Below are positions 46,424 to 54,009 of a stretch of DNA of 61,535 nucleotides, one piece after another. The notes beneath the pieces are model-generated. The model did no database searches and had not been told where the DNA came from. It saw only the letters and a list, made by a program, of their open reading frames with translations. Source of the stretch: a virus. The stretch lies in IMG/VR virus record IMGVR_UViG_3300021475_000014, positions 1 through 61,535 of that record, one strand, 5' to 3'. A program made the position numbers and the translations under genes. Within the stretch, counting starts at the first letter, position 1. Each line of letters begins with the position of its first letter.

Positions 46424-47756
46424 TCGTCGCGCCGTAGCTCATCCGCTGGCGCAGCCGCGTGATCCCATGCACCAAGGCGTCCATGCGGTCCGGCGAGTCC
46501 CGGGTGCTGGGCATCCAGGCGCACAGTTGCTCCTCCAACATCGGGAACTCGCCGACGTGATGGACCCGGCCCTGCTCGTAGCGGGCAGCGATCGGTTCGG
46601 CCCGCAGGTGCTTGGAGCGGTTCATCGTCCCGACCGTCACCACCGGCGCCTGCCCGGCCGGCAGGATGTCCCCGTCGGCGGCCTCGTTGTAGGCGTCCTG
46701 CAACACGTCCAGCATCCACAAGTTGGTGCCCTCGATGACCACCTCATCCGCCTGGTAGGCGATGAACGTGCGCCACACCGCAGCCGCCGCTGCCGCACCC
46801 GCCACCTTCGCCGAGGCGTCCGCGAGCACGTAGTCATGCCCGTCCGTGCCGGCAGCCACCACCAGGATGCCCGTCTCGTCGGACGTCTTCGTGGCCGTAC
46901 CGGCCGGGTCCACCGCCACGACGGTGCGTACCAGGGCCGCCGGGACGTCCACCCGCGCGGCCTCGATCCACACGAAGTTGAACAACGCCCCGTCGATGTC
47001 CAGCAGCAGCTCGCCGTCCAGCTCCTGCCGGCCCAGCCGGGTACCGCCGTAGCGGTCGTTCAGCTCCGCCAGCGCCGCCTGAGACAGGTTGGCCGCATTC
47101 TCCGATGTGGAGCCGCGCGTCACGATCACCGACGGGTCGGTGGTGGAGCGGTTGATCAGGTTGCGCAGGTGCGCCACGTTGCGCGGGGTGGTTGTGACGA
47201 TCATCTTCGGTGTGGTCGCCTCGCGCATCGTGAACCACAACATGTCGTAGCAGGTCTGCGCGGTGGCCGGGTGCCAGGCGGAGAACTCGTCGCACCACAC
47301 GCCGTCGAAAGCGTAGCCGCGCAAGGCATCCGGAGCTTCAGATGAGAAACCGCGGATGATCGATCCATTTGCCAGTCGCAATGTGATCAGTCCGAATCCG
47401 CGTTGGAAACTGCGGATCTCGTTGGCGGGAAAGACGGAAATCAGGCCGGCCCGGGGTGCCTCGAAACAGACGTTGAGCACTTCGCGGTTCGACTTGGCCA
47501 GAACCGCGAAGTGCCCACCGGGAGCCTGTGTCGCCCACTTACGCACCGTCTCGGAGCCGGTGCGCGTCTTGCCGTAGCCACGCCCGGCAAGGATCGTCCA
47601 CACGTGGTAGTTGTCCGGCTCCAGTTGGGAGGCTCGGGCGTGCCTCGTCCACTCGTAGCGTTCGGCGTCCTGGTGGGAGCCGATCGCCTTGATCTCCGCC
47701 TCCAGGGCCGTGTCGGTGAGCAGGGCGGGGGCTCTCAGGATCCGCTCCGGTTCCAC
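46266..47756 (-). CDS. terL: Terminase large subunit
   Basis: 496 residues; GTG at 47756. Walker A GRGYGKTRTG near residue 58, Walker B GVWCDEFSAW near 150, coupling motif TTTPRNVAHLRNLI, and the RNase H-like nuclease with VVAVDPAGTATKTSDETGIL and later DALVHGI. It powers DNA packaging and cuts concatemers. It is the first structural-class gene of a minus operon that starts near 49.3 kb and is far from portal (22.9 kb) and from the small-subunit candidate (3.3 kb). Confidence 0.93.
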   Translation of the reverse strand: MEPERILRAPALLTDTALEAEIKAIGSHQDAERYEWTRHARASQLEPDNYHVWTILAGRGYGKTRTGSETVRKWATQAPGGHFAVLAKSNREVLNVCFEAPRAGLISVFPANEIRSFQRGFGLITLRLANGSIIRGFSSEAPDALRGYAFDGVWCDEFSAWHPATAQTCYDMLWFTMREATTPKMIVTTTPRNVAHLRNLINRSTTDPSVIVTRGSTSENAANLSQAALAELNDRYGGTRLGRQELDGELLLDIDGALFNFVWIEAARVDVPAALVRTVVAVDPAGTATKTSDETGILVVAAGTDGHDYVLADASAKVAGAAAAAAVWRTFIAYQADEVVIEGTNLWMLDVLQDAYNEAADGDILPAGQAPVVTVGTMNRSKHLRAEPIAARYEQGRVHHVGEFPMLEEQLCAWMPSTRDSPDRMDALVHGITRLRQRMSYGATISYPPRLRRVMPRPVSTAAPRTGQIVDPGVLARSAFAPPTPQRGLWQAIPRQ

Positions 47757-47775
47757 CCCACCACCTCCACACTGG

Positions 47776-47790
47776 ACTTTCCCCGCACCT
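47776..47790 (-). promoter_or_regulatory. Phage 15-mer site H
   Basis: Exact AGGTGCGGGGAAAGT on the minus strand, 20 bases before the terminase start. A TAGACT hexamer lies just upstream on the same strand, so the site would fall at the start of the transcript. Confidence 0.75.
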
Positions 47791-47812
47791 TTCCAGTCTA
47801 GGGAGAAACTCC

Positions 47813-48076
47813 CTAGTGGACCGACGACTCGTCCCCGAACTCACCCGACGCCGGCCGTGGCCGGGGAATCTGCGGCCGGGACAGGTCGGTGTGCGGCTGC
47901 TCCACGGGTGTGGGCGTCGTCAGCCATTCGAGGAACTTCTCTGCCGTTTTGAGGACCAGGCTGTGGTCGTAGTGGTCGCGGCTTTTGGCATACTCCACCG
48001 CGAGGCTCAGCGCCGCTTCCCGCCGGTAGCTCCAGTCCTCCGGCAGTGCGGCATCGTTGCGTACGGATTCGCTCAT
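47813..48076 (-). CDS. Conserved hypothetical, 87 aa
   Basis: MSESVRNDAALPEDWSYRRE, AALSLAVEYAKSRD and LKTAEKFLEWL form helices, followed by a Pro-rich tail. Resembles small proteins preceding terminase in actinophages. ATGA overlap with the upstream gene. Confidence 0.65.
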   Translation of the reverse strand: MSESVRNDAALPEDWSYRREAALSLAVEYAKSRDHYDHSLVLKTAEKFLEWLTTPTPVEQPHTDLSRPQIPRPRPASGEFGDESSVH

Positions 48077-48486
48077 GTGATGATGACCGCCTCGTTGAGG
48101 TGCTTGGCCGCCGCCTCGGCGGCGGTGTGCAGGTTGGCAACCATGGTGCGGATCTGGTTGCCGGACAGCGGCACGCCGGCCTCGAACGCCCGCACCACAG
48201 CCAGAACGGCGGTGTGCAGCACGGCGAGCGCCACGTTGGCCTGTTCCCGGCCGATCATCACCTTGGCGCAGGCGATCGACTGGACGGCGGCCAGCTCCGG
48301 CAGATCGTCGCGGGCCGCGAACTGCGGGGTGAGCATCTCCATCATGGTCAGCGTCACGTCGTCGCCGTAGCCGGGCGCCGTCATCAACATGGCGTTGTTG
48401 ACGGCGATCTGCATGGCGCCGGCCATCGCCTGGTCCACCATGGCCAGGGTGCGCAGATCGTCGGGTGTCACGCCGCCCACCGCCAC
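48073..48486 (-). CDS. Helical protein, 137 aa
   Basis: Ala/Met-rich amphipathic helices (VDQAMAGAMQIAVNNAMLMT; REQANVALAVLHTAVLAVVR). GTG at 48486 overlaps the membrane gene upstream by 19 bases. No family recognised. Confidence 0.6.
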   Translation of the reverse strand: MAVGGVTPDDLRTLAMVDQAMAGAMQIAVNNAMLMTAPGYGDDVTLTMMEMLTPQFAARDDLPELAAVQSIACAKVMIGREQANVALAVLHTAVLAVVRAFEAGVPLSGNQIRTMVANLHTAAEAAAKHLNEAVIIT

Positions 48487-48677
48487 ACCCAGTACGACAG
48501 CCCCGCAGCGGTCACCACGGCGAACACGCCGATGAAGAACACGAATACGATGGCCAGGCTGTAGATGCTGTTCACGGTCTCCGCGCGCTTGTCGAAGATG
48601 GCGTACATCCGTTGTGTGTGCGCGTTTTCGATGTCCACAGCGTCCTGACCCATCACGATTCCCCGAAAGTCACTCAT
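48468..48677 (-). CDS. Single-span membrane protein, 69 aa
   Basis: Polar N-terminal helix, then IYSLAIVFVFFIGVFAVVTA as a membrane helix and WVWRWAA at the end. AAAGGGACC before ATG 48677. Co-operonic with terminase; role unknown. Confidence 0.65.
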   Translation of the reverse strand: MSDFRGIVMGQDAVDIENAHTQRMYAIFDKRAETVNSIYSLAIVFVFFIGVFAVVTAAGLSYWVWRWAA

Positions 48678-48916
48678 GTCTGGTCCCTTTTCCCGTACGG
48701 ATAGAGCATGGAAGCGATGGCGGCGGCCACCTCGTCGGTCAGCGGTGGCAGGTTCGGCTTGCCGGTGAGGATGACTTCGATGCGTACCGCCAGCTCGGTG
48801 ACCCGCTCCTCCGCCTCGGAGGACAGTTGCGCGGCCAATTCGGTGGACTCCTCTTCGCCGAGCACAATCCGCGGTGTGAAGAAATCCTTGGCACCAAAGC
48901 GATTGCGGTCCGTCAC
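48674..48916 (-). CDS. Hypothetical protein, 80 aa
   Basis: VTDRNRFGAKDFFTPRIVLG, then acidic helix (STELAAQLSSEAEERVTELA). GTG at 48916 overlaps the HTH gene stop (GTGA), so the longer open frame is not used. Confidence 0.65.
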   Translation of the reverse strand: MTDRNRFGAKDFFTPRIVLGEEESTELAAQLSSEAEERVTELAVRIEVILTGKPNLPPLTDEVAAAIASMLYPYGKRDQT

Positions 48917-49293
48917 TGCACCCTCCGACGTGGACGGTAGGGAACCATGCCGTCGAAGCGCTGCTGCGGGATCTGCGGCGGCGGCTCGGGTGCGCGCCAC
49001 AGCGTCTCGGCAATGGTCTGCAACGCCGCAGCCGTGAACCGGAACGATCCCTTGGGTCGGCCGCCGGTGCGCGACACCAGGTGCGCCGGGATCGTCCCGT
49101 CGCCGATGTAGCGGCGCAGGGTGCGCGGCGTGATGCGCAGCAGCGCTGCCGCCTCTGACACCTTCAGCAAGGCGAACGACGGCATCGAGTTCATGACGGC
49201 GGCGAGGTTGACCAGGTCGGTTGGTGCGGCGCGCGCGGATGCCTGCTCGGCATCCGGCTCGATCTGTGGTACTTCGTGGTCCATGCGGGGCAT
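48913..49293 (-). CDS. MerR/excisionase-type HTH protein
   Basis: 126 residues from ATG 49293. LLKVSEAAALLRITPRTLRR, then YIGDGTIPAHLVSR and GRPKGSFRFTAAAL match the winged HTH of phage excisionase/MerR-like proteins. It heads the minus operon that includes terminase. Could be a transcription activator of packaging genes or a second excisionase. Confidence 0.75.
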   Translation of the reverse strand: MPRMDHEVPQIEPDAEQASARAAPTDLVNLAAVMNSMPSFALLKVSEAAALLRITPRTLRRYIGDGTIPAHLVSRTGGRPKGSFRFTAAALQTIAETLWRAPEPPPQIPQQRFDGMVPYRPRRRVQ

Positions 49294-49597
49294 AACGCCG
49301 ACCGTAGGGGGTCGTGACGCCCTCTGAGCAGGGCAAACTCGGTCGATCAATTCAGACAGTTACATGCGATGTACCTTTCGTCAGCACTAGTTCGGCCAAC
49401 ATGTACCTGCAATGAACCATCCAAATGTCCCTATGTTCACCATGAGCGGAACGTGAACAACCGTCGATCTCCACCCCGGCGCACACTGACCGCAAGGATG
49501 GCAGCCTGGTACTTTCTCCCGGCCCCCCAGCGAGCCCCGCCGTAGCCGCGACGGGGCTCGCGCACGTTTCGCACATATGTTCGACTACTGTGGCGGG
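49294..49597. other. Divergent intergenic region
   Basis: About 300 bases with no gene. It holds GTTCAC...GTGAAC inverted repeat near 49435-49458, repeated GTACATG/GTACAT words, the terminator at 49530-49561 and a TACTGT hexamer (49585-49590) seven bases before the plus-strand ATG. Confidence 0.6.
49530..49561. terminator. Hairpin GCGAGCCCCG/CGGGGCTCGC
   Basis: Perfect 10-bp stem with a 12-base loop, between the divergent genes at 49293 and 49598. No T run. Confidence 0.6.
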
Positions 49598-49870
49598 ATG
49601 GCGATGCGCACGCTGGCGCACTGGTGGAACGGCGCGTGGGGCGGCATGGTCCGCAAGGACGTGTGGGTGGAGCTGCTGGACGACGGCCGCTACGACGTGC
49701 ACTGGCACGGCGGCGACTGGCGCGACCGGGACGGCCATTACCGCACCCGCGACCGCCACGTGGCCTGGTGGGCGGTCCGCGAGCTGATCGGTGACGCTGA
49801 GGGCTGGATCAGGTCGGACCTCGCGCCTCTCAGCCCCCGGGACCTGGCGGCCGGACATGTTCAGCGGTGA
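49598..49870 (+). CDS. Hypothetical protein, 90 aa
   Basis: MAMRTLAHWWNGAWGGMVRK, then VWVELLDDGRYDVHWHGGDW, a short beta protein with many Trp, similar in style to small actinobacterial proteins. TACTGT ends seven bases before the ATG, so the message may be leaderless. Convergent with the ribbon-helix-helix gene (10-base overlap). Confidence 0.65.
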   Translation: MAMRTLAHWWNGAWGGMVRKDVWVELLDDGRYDVHWHGGDWRDRDGHYRTRDRHVAWWAVRELIGDAEGWIRSDLAPLSPRDLAAGHVQR

Positions 49871-50112
49871 TTGTGCTCGTGCTCCAGGTTGGCCAGTGCC
49901 CGCGCAGCCTCGGCCAGGCTGCGGCGCAGCTCGGCCAGGTGCAGCCCGGTCAGCGGCGATTCGCCCAGGCCGTCCGCCGCATCCAGCCCCTGGCGAATCC
50001 AGGCACGGATCAGGGTCGACACCGACGTGCGCCGTGCCGCAGCGACGGCGCGCATCCGGGTCTCCATGCGCTCCGGCAGCCGCATTGAGCGCACCACCAT
50101 CGGTTCATCCAT
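49861..50112 (-). CDS. Ribbon-helix-helix (CopG-like) protein
   Basis: 83 residues from ATG 50112. VVRSMRLPERMETRMRAVAA, then RRTSVSTLIRAWIRQGLDAA is a standard ribbon-helix-helix, followed by a coiled tail (LRRSLAEAARALANLEHEHN). Being in the lysogeny region it is a candidate repressor or antitoxin-like regulator. Confidence 0.75.
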   Translation of the reverse strand: MDEPMVVRSMRLPERMETRMRAVAAARRTSVSTLIRAWIRQGLDAADGLGESPLTGLHLAELRRSLAEAARALANLEHEHNHR

Positions 50113-50136
50113 AGCCCTGCCGCCTTCAGATGTGGC

Positions 50137-50169
50137 GGCCCCCGCCGACATGTCCAGTCGGCGGGGGCC
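50137..50169. terminator. Perfect 13-bp hairpin
   Basis: GGCCCCCGCCGAC (50137-50149), 7-base loop, complement 50157-50169, then TTT on the plus strand. Separates the tRNA-like locus from the ribbon-helix-helix gene. Confidence 0.75.
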
Positions 50170-50280
50170 TTTAGTAGGTGATTCCACGAGGGCGTACAGA
50201 GCCCTTTGCTGGACGGTTTAGTAGACCGTTGCAATCCGTGGTGCCAGCGCACGTTTAAGGTCCAGGTCAGATTCAGAGTG

Positions 50281-50352
50281 CATCGTGCTCTGCCGCTGAG
50301 CTACAGAGCCATGTTTGGAGGCTCCGGCGGGATTTGAACCCGCGTCCCGATG
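50281..50352 (-). tRNA. Circularly permuted tRNA-like gene (3' half before 5' half)
   Basis: Read on the minus strand. First the 3' half: CATCG (anticodon stem), GGAC, T arm GCGGG-TTCAAAT-CCCGC, acceptor CGGAGCC, T and CCA (50352-50316). Then AACAT, then the 5' half: acceptor GGCTCTG, TA, D arm GCTC-AGCGGCA-GAGC, A and CGATG (50310-50281). GGCTCTG pairs with CGGAGCC (one G-U) and CGATG with CATCG, so the halves belong to one cloverleaf. The anticodon loop is interrupted and the anticodon cannot be assigned. Alternatives: junction of two tandem host tRNA genes, or an attachment core. Confidence 0.6.
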
Positions 50353-50535
50353 TACATTGCCTGTTCCGGTCGATCTGGCATTCAGTTGTGACACTGAGCT
50401 TCGAGCGAGAAATTCAGCTTGATCGGCGCGGGCGCAACACTGCGCGTTTGCCGACTGAGTCTCACCTTCAACTTCAGCTTGGCCGCCCTCCCGATTCGGA
50501 GTCAGACGGCCGCCCCGCGCTCGTCGCGGGGAGTC
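50353..50535. other. Noncoding interval flanking the tRNA-like locus
   Basis: No gene. A hairpin CCCCGCG/CGCGGGG (50513-50531) closes the 50536-51267 gene on the minus strand. A hairpin GCGCA-GTGT-TGCGC lies near 50437-50450. A weak likeness to a group I intron core (GGCCAAGC...GAAGGTGAGACT, minus strand, 50453-50484) is discussed under rejected items. Confidence 0.5.
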
Positions 50536-51267
50536 TCAGGCGAACAGGTAGTCCGCGATGACGGCGCCGATATGCACGTCGGTGATCTCGGCTTCGTTGG
50601 CCAACTCGCGGGCCATCTTCACCGCGTCCCGCAGCTTCGTCACCCGCTCCAGCATGGCGCGGCGATCCGACTCCGGCATGGCACCGGAAAAGCGGGTCGT
50701 GTTCCAGGTGCCCACGATGACGTCCTCGTAGTAGACCTGCACCTGCGCGGCGTGCTTCTCCGTTGCCGGGGCCAGCACGTGGTTGCGCGGCACCTTTGTG
50801 GTCCGGGTCGTCTGCACCGTGTCCGAGGCGTAATGCCCGGCCGCGTCGGAATAGCTCCAGTTGATGGCCGGGTCCAGCACCGGCAGCTTGCCGACGAACG
50901 TGTGCAGATCCGCGAGCTGCTTCTCCAGGAACAGCAGCGTCGGCACCGGCAAGGCCGTCAGCACCACTTCGCCGTCCACGACGACGTTGGCGCTCGCGTA
51001 GGTGTTGGCAGCGTCCAGGCTGGCCTGGACGTCCAGCAGCCGCGTCAATGCCTTCGCCACGTAGGTGGTGGCGTCCTGCGCCGTGTACTGCACCTTGGTC
51101 GACTCCGACGGGAGTCGGTCCCCTTCGTCGTCACGCGGCTGGTACTCCCGGGCAAGCCCGTTGAGCAGCGGCGTCTTCTGTACCTGGTGGTAGGCGTCGG
51201 TGATCGCGCGCTGCGCGTCCGCCTTCGCCCCCTTGCTCACTGCGATGAGCTGATTGAGCTTCGTCAT
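50536..51267 (-). CDS. Conserved actinobacterial protein of unknown function
   Basis: 243 residues starting MTKLNQLIAVSKGAKADAQR. LPVPTLLFLEKQLADLHTFV, KLPVLDPAINW, TTKVPRNHVLAPATEKHAAQ and VYYEDVIVGTWNTTRFSGAM belong to a well-conserved family that I know from many actinobacterial genomes and phages (I believe DUF7873), role unknown. Own promoter (TAGGCT at 51306-51311, TTACCT at 51329-51334, 17-base spacer) and 15-mer copy I, so probably a moron expressed by itself. Confidence 0.75.
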   Translation of the reverse strand: MTKLNQLIAVSKGAKADAQRAITDAYHQVQKTPLLNGLAREYQPRDDEGDRLPSESTKVQYTAQDATTYVAKALTRLLDVQASLDAANTYASANVVVDGEVVLTALPVPTLLFLEKQLADLHTFVGKLPVLDPAINWSYSDAAGHYASDTVQTTRTTKVPRNHVLAPATEKHAAQVQVYYEDVIVGTWNTTRFSGAMPESDRRAMLERVTKLRDAVKMARELANEAEITDVHIGAVIADYLFA

Positions 51268-51277
51268 GGTGTCCCTC

Positions 51278-51334
51278 ACTTTTCCCGCACCTTTCGGCGC
51301 CAGCGAGCCTAACGACACTCCAGCCGGCAGGTAA
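51278..51334 (-). promoter_or_regulatory. Promoter plus phage 15-mer site I
   Basis: Minus strand: TTACCT, 17 bases, TAGGCT, then AGGTGCGGGAAAAGT (51278-51292, one mismatch) in the transcribed leader 11 bases before the ATG. A clear case of the 15-mer lying just downstream of a promoter. Confidence 0.7.
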
Positions 51335-51380
51335 CGGGGTTTCCAGTAGCCTGGCGTATGACAGGGCGCCCCGGAACACG

Positions 51381-51419
51381 GAACGGCCCGAGCCTGACAA
51401 CAAAAGGCTCGGGCCGTTC
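51381..51419 (-). terminator. Perfect 15-bp hairpin terminator
   Basis: GAACGGCCCGAGCCT (51381-51395), 9-base loop, exact complement 51405-51419; terminates the integrase message. Confidence 0.85.
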
Positions 51420-51453
51420 CTGTGTCGAGCGGCAAGGGACCAACCAGACGCGC

Positions 51454-52815
51454 TCAGGCGGTGAGTCTACGCGCCTGCCACTCGTAGGTGCGTTGACGGA
51501 TTTCCGGAAGATCCACCAGCATGGGCTCCAGCACGGCCAGGATCTTCAACCATGTTTCTTCGGTGAGGTGGGTATAAATCCGCGTGACCTTTGAACCCTC
51601 ATTTTCGGGTTCCGATGTCTGGCTCGCTTTCCCGATGTGTCCAACAGCCAGGCCGGCGATACTCGCAGCGAACCCATTGGCCTGCAATAGCGTTACGTAG
51701 CTGTGCCGGAGGTTGTGGTGGGTATAGGTTCGGTCAGCAAAAACCGGATCGGTATCGTGGAGCATCTCGACAAGTGTTTTCCATCGCGCATTGTCGACAC
51801 TGGCAATCCATCGGCCGAGAAATCCAAATCGTGGGCCAGTGAAGACTAGGGCACTCTTTGGCTTGTCCTTGCAGAGGATACGCAGCAGATCCATGATCTG
51901 TTGTGGCAGACGGGTGTAGCGGGTAATTGGCGAACCGGGCTTGGAACCCTTCAGGCCCAGCACCGGCTGGTCAGCACTGTAACGGCGATCCAAGAATATC
52001 CGGCCCCGCTTGAAGTCCACTTGGCCAACCGTGAGCGCGGTGATCTCCCCAAAGCGGCAGCCGCTGAATGCTGTCGTCACTACCATGTCGGCCCATTGTG
52101 GGTCGGTCGTATATGCTGCCTTGATGAATTGCTCGTATTCGGCCTGATTGAAGAACACGTCCTTTTCGTCGTCCTCGTTCTTTCTTGGTATCGCGCGTCG
52201 CTTAATTTCGGTCATGGGCGATGCCCAGCGTCGGAGCGGTTCGTTGCCCCCGGTGGGGTCCGATGCCGTAGAAGTGCACCATTTGAACAGGGTCGACATT
52301 ATGGTGATGGCGTGGTTCAAGCTGGCATTAGATACCGTTCCGGGCCGCCGGTCCCGACGCGGTCGATCTGCCTGCGCGCGCAGCCATTCTCGGATCGCGT
52401 TGGGCATGACCGTGGCCACGTCAGCCTCGGCCAGCGCTGTGCCAGCCAGGTAGTTGCGTTCTGTTGATCGATACCCGTCCATCGTTCGAGCTTCGGGGCT
52501 CTGTTCAGACACTGTCTCCAGCCATGTCAGCCACATCTTCATGGCCTGGCCAACGGTCACGACGCTGGGACTTGGTGAGGCCGCACGGGGACCAGCGGCG
52601 GCAGGGTCGAGTAGACCGCGCCGGATGAGTTCTTCATCGGATGGGCACATATTGTTGCCCCGGCCGCCTACCTCTACCAACTTCTTGAACAGCAACGCTT
52701 TGGCCCGATTGTGGAAGGACCGGGCTTGTTGCCCCGGCTTGCCCTTTTCTCGCCACTGGATCTTGTATGTCTTGCTGCCGTCTTTGTTGACGATCTCCGT
52801 GGGATTGCTCGCCAT
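51454..52815 (-). CDS. int: Tyrosine integrase
   Basis: 453 residues. N-terminal arm-binding part (YKIQWREKGKPGQQARSFHN), core-binding helices, then the catalytic domain: Arg in AFSGCRFGEITALT, the His-x-x-Arg box THHNLRHSYVTLL, VGHIGKAS, and the nucleophile Tyr in TRIYTHLTEETW near the C-terminus. It would integrate the phage at a host site, often a tRNA gene. AAAGG precedes ATG 52815. Downstream terminator at 51381. Confidence 0.93.
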   Translation of the reverse strand: MASNPTEIVNKDGSKTYKIQWREKGKPGQQARSFHNRAKALLFKKLVEVGGRGNNMCPSDEELIRRGLLDPAAAGPRAASPSPSVVTVGQAMKMWLTWLETVSEQSPEARTMDGYRSTERNYLAGTALAEADVATVMPNAIREWLRAQADRPRRDRRPGTVSNASLNHAITIMSTLFKWCTSTASDPTGGNEPLRRWASPMTEIKRRAIPRKNEDDEKDVFFNQAEYEQFIKAAYTTDPQWADMVVTTAFSGCRFGEITALTVGQVDFKRGRIFLDRRYSADQPVLGLKGSKPGSPITRYTRLPQQIMDLLRILCKDKPKSALVFTGPRFGFLGRWIASVDNARWKTLVEMLHDTDPVFADRTYTHHNLRHSYVTLLQANGFAASIAGLAVGHIGKASQTSEPENEGSKVTRIYTHLTEETWLKILAVLEPMLVDLPEIRQRTYEWQARRLTA

Positions 52816-53319
52816 CGTGGGTTGATACCTTTCTGTGAAACGTGTAACGCTTGTCGATGCGTGACAGTGACGGGCCGTTGCTATGACTGTTGCTCTGCGT
52901 GCCGTGCGCTGACGTTTCCCCAGGTCAGGGCGATTTGCCTAACTGCTAGGACATGAGCTGCCCGTCGCGTCTCTGACCTGCGGCGATGTGGTTTGTTCCG
53001 CTCTGGTGTGGCTCGCACTGTTGCCACAACCGGCCAAGATGTACTTGAAGTGTCCTTCTGTCGCATTCAGAAGTGTGGCTCCAGCAAGTGTTGCTTCGGC
53101 AGCAACACCCAAGTGTTGCCGCCAAATGCCGTTGATTCACGCCATGTGAACAAGTCTCGCATGCTGTCGTTCATATCTGCAACGTGACAGTGAGGTCGCC
53201 TCCCGCCCCACCCTCCGTAGTCCTCTTGTCACACGCTGTGAACTAGGTTACGGTGTGGTTTCGACAGCGATGGGATCGAACAAGTGGGATGTCCGGTTCT
53301 GCGGCAGAGGGGGTTGATA
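52816..53319. other. Divergent region between integrase and excisionase
   Basis: 500 bases with no gene, less GC-rich than the genome. Direct words GTGACAGTGA (about 52863 and 53185) and CAAGTGTTGC (twice, 53085-53115) with an inverted GCAACAC make candidate arm-type integrase sites. The attachment site could lie here or at the tRNA-like locus. Confidence 0.55.
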
Positions 53320-53499
53320 GTGAAGCTCATGAATACCGACCGGGTTGGTCGCGTCGTGGGGTGGCAGCCTGTCACGGTGGCCCGCAAGCTCAAGACCGGC
53401 GCGATCCCGGGCGGCGTGAAGTGCGGCACGCGGTGGATGCTGCCGGCCGAGAAGCTCGAACTGTTCCTGGCATCCCTGCGGGGCAACGAATGCCCCTGA
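53320..53499 (+). CDS. Excisionase-like small HTH protein
   Basis: 59 residues. RVGRVVGWQPVTVARKLKTG, then AIPGGVKCGTRWMLPAEKL follow the winged-HTH of small Xis/AlpA proteins. GTG at 53320 with GAGGGGG upstream (ATG at 53329 is an alternative). Divergent from the integrase and followed by a strong terminator. Confidence 0.75.
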   Translation: MKLMNTDRVGRVVGWQPVTVARKLKTGAIPGGVKCGTRWMLPAEKLELFLASLRGNECP

Positions 53500-53599
53500 G
53501 ATACGATCTGCCGGGCGGTAGCGCGGGGGTGTGCGTGCCGCTCAACCAGCGCCCGGTTGCCTGTTAACTGCGGTTAGCGGCCTCGCCCGGTGCGACGGC

Positions 53600-53641
53600 G
53601 AAGCCCCCCACATCCTCACCTGCGTGGATGTGGGGGGCTTC
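53600..53641. terminator. Perfect 16-bp bidirectional terminator
   Basis: GAAGCCCCCCACATCC (53600-53615), 10-base loop, complement 53626-53641, then GTTTAT. Ends the excisionase-like gene and faces the minus genes from 53677. Confidence 0.9.
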
Positions 53642-53676
53642 GTTTATCGGCGATCTCGTAAGGAATCCGAGCTTAG

Positions 53677-54009
53677 TCAGAAATCGTGGGTGCAGTACAC
53701 GCACGAGTAGATCCGGCCGGTGGGGACGAACCAGCTCCGCACCCACCCGATGACGCTGTCGACTTTCCCGGTGACCCCGAGCGCCGGCAGCCAGGGAGCG
53801 TGCCGCAGGCCGTACAGCAGGCAGTGCCATTCAGTTGCCCGGTGGGCGCGTCGCAGGGCCGCCTTGGTGTCATAGAGGTGGCCACATTCCCGGCAGGCCA
53901 GGAAACCCCGATGGCGGGGGTATTCGTCTACGTGGTGCCAGAAACAGTGCACGTACGCGCAGTCGTCATGCGCGTCGTGTCGCAGGGTGCGGTTCAGCCT
54001 GTGGGTCAT
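53677..54009 (-). CDS. Cysteine/histidine-rich protein, 110 aa
   Basis: MTHRLNRTLRHDAHDDCAYV, then CRECGHLY and CVYCTHDF; probably two zinc sites around a more hydrophobic middle (LLYGLRHAPWLPALGV). ATGA overlap with the recombinase fragment gene. Such proteins are common beside actinophage lysogeny genes; role unknown. Confidence 0.65.
   Translation of the reverse strand: MTHRLNRTLRHDAHDDCAYVHCFWHHVDEYPRHRGFLACRECGHLYDTKAALRRAHRATEWHCLLYGLRHAPWLPALGVTGKVDSVIGWVRSWFVPTGRIYSCVYCTHDF

Noticed and set aside
50281-50352. Permuted two-piece tmRNA
   Set aside because: The 5' half has a full tRNA D arm and there is no tag reading frame ending in ALAA, so a tRNA is the better reading.
50453-50484. 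Group I intron core-like words next to the permuted tRNA (GGCCAAGC, GAAGGTGAGACT on the minus strand)
   Set aside because: Would make a natural permuted intron-exon arrangement, but I could not find a partner for the P7 strand, a convincing P1 or a P3 pairing. A covariance-model search would decide.
3133-51292. The 15-mer as a simple ribosome-binding site
   Set aside because: It acts as one at 20461, but at 3133, 35060 and 35753 it is reversed relative to the downstream gene.
50419-51312. Plus-strand frame of 297 codons
   Set aside because: Antisense to the conserved 50536-51267 gene.
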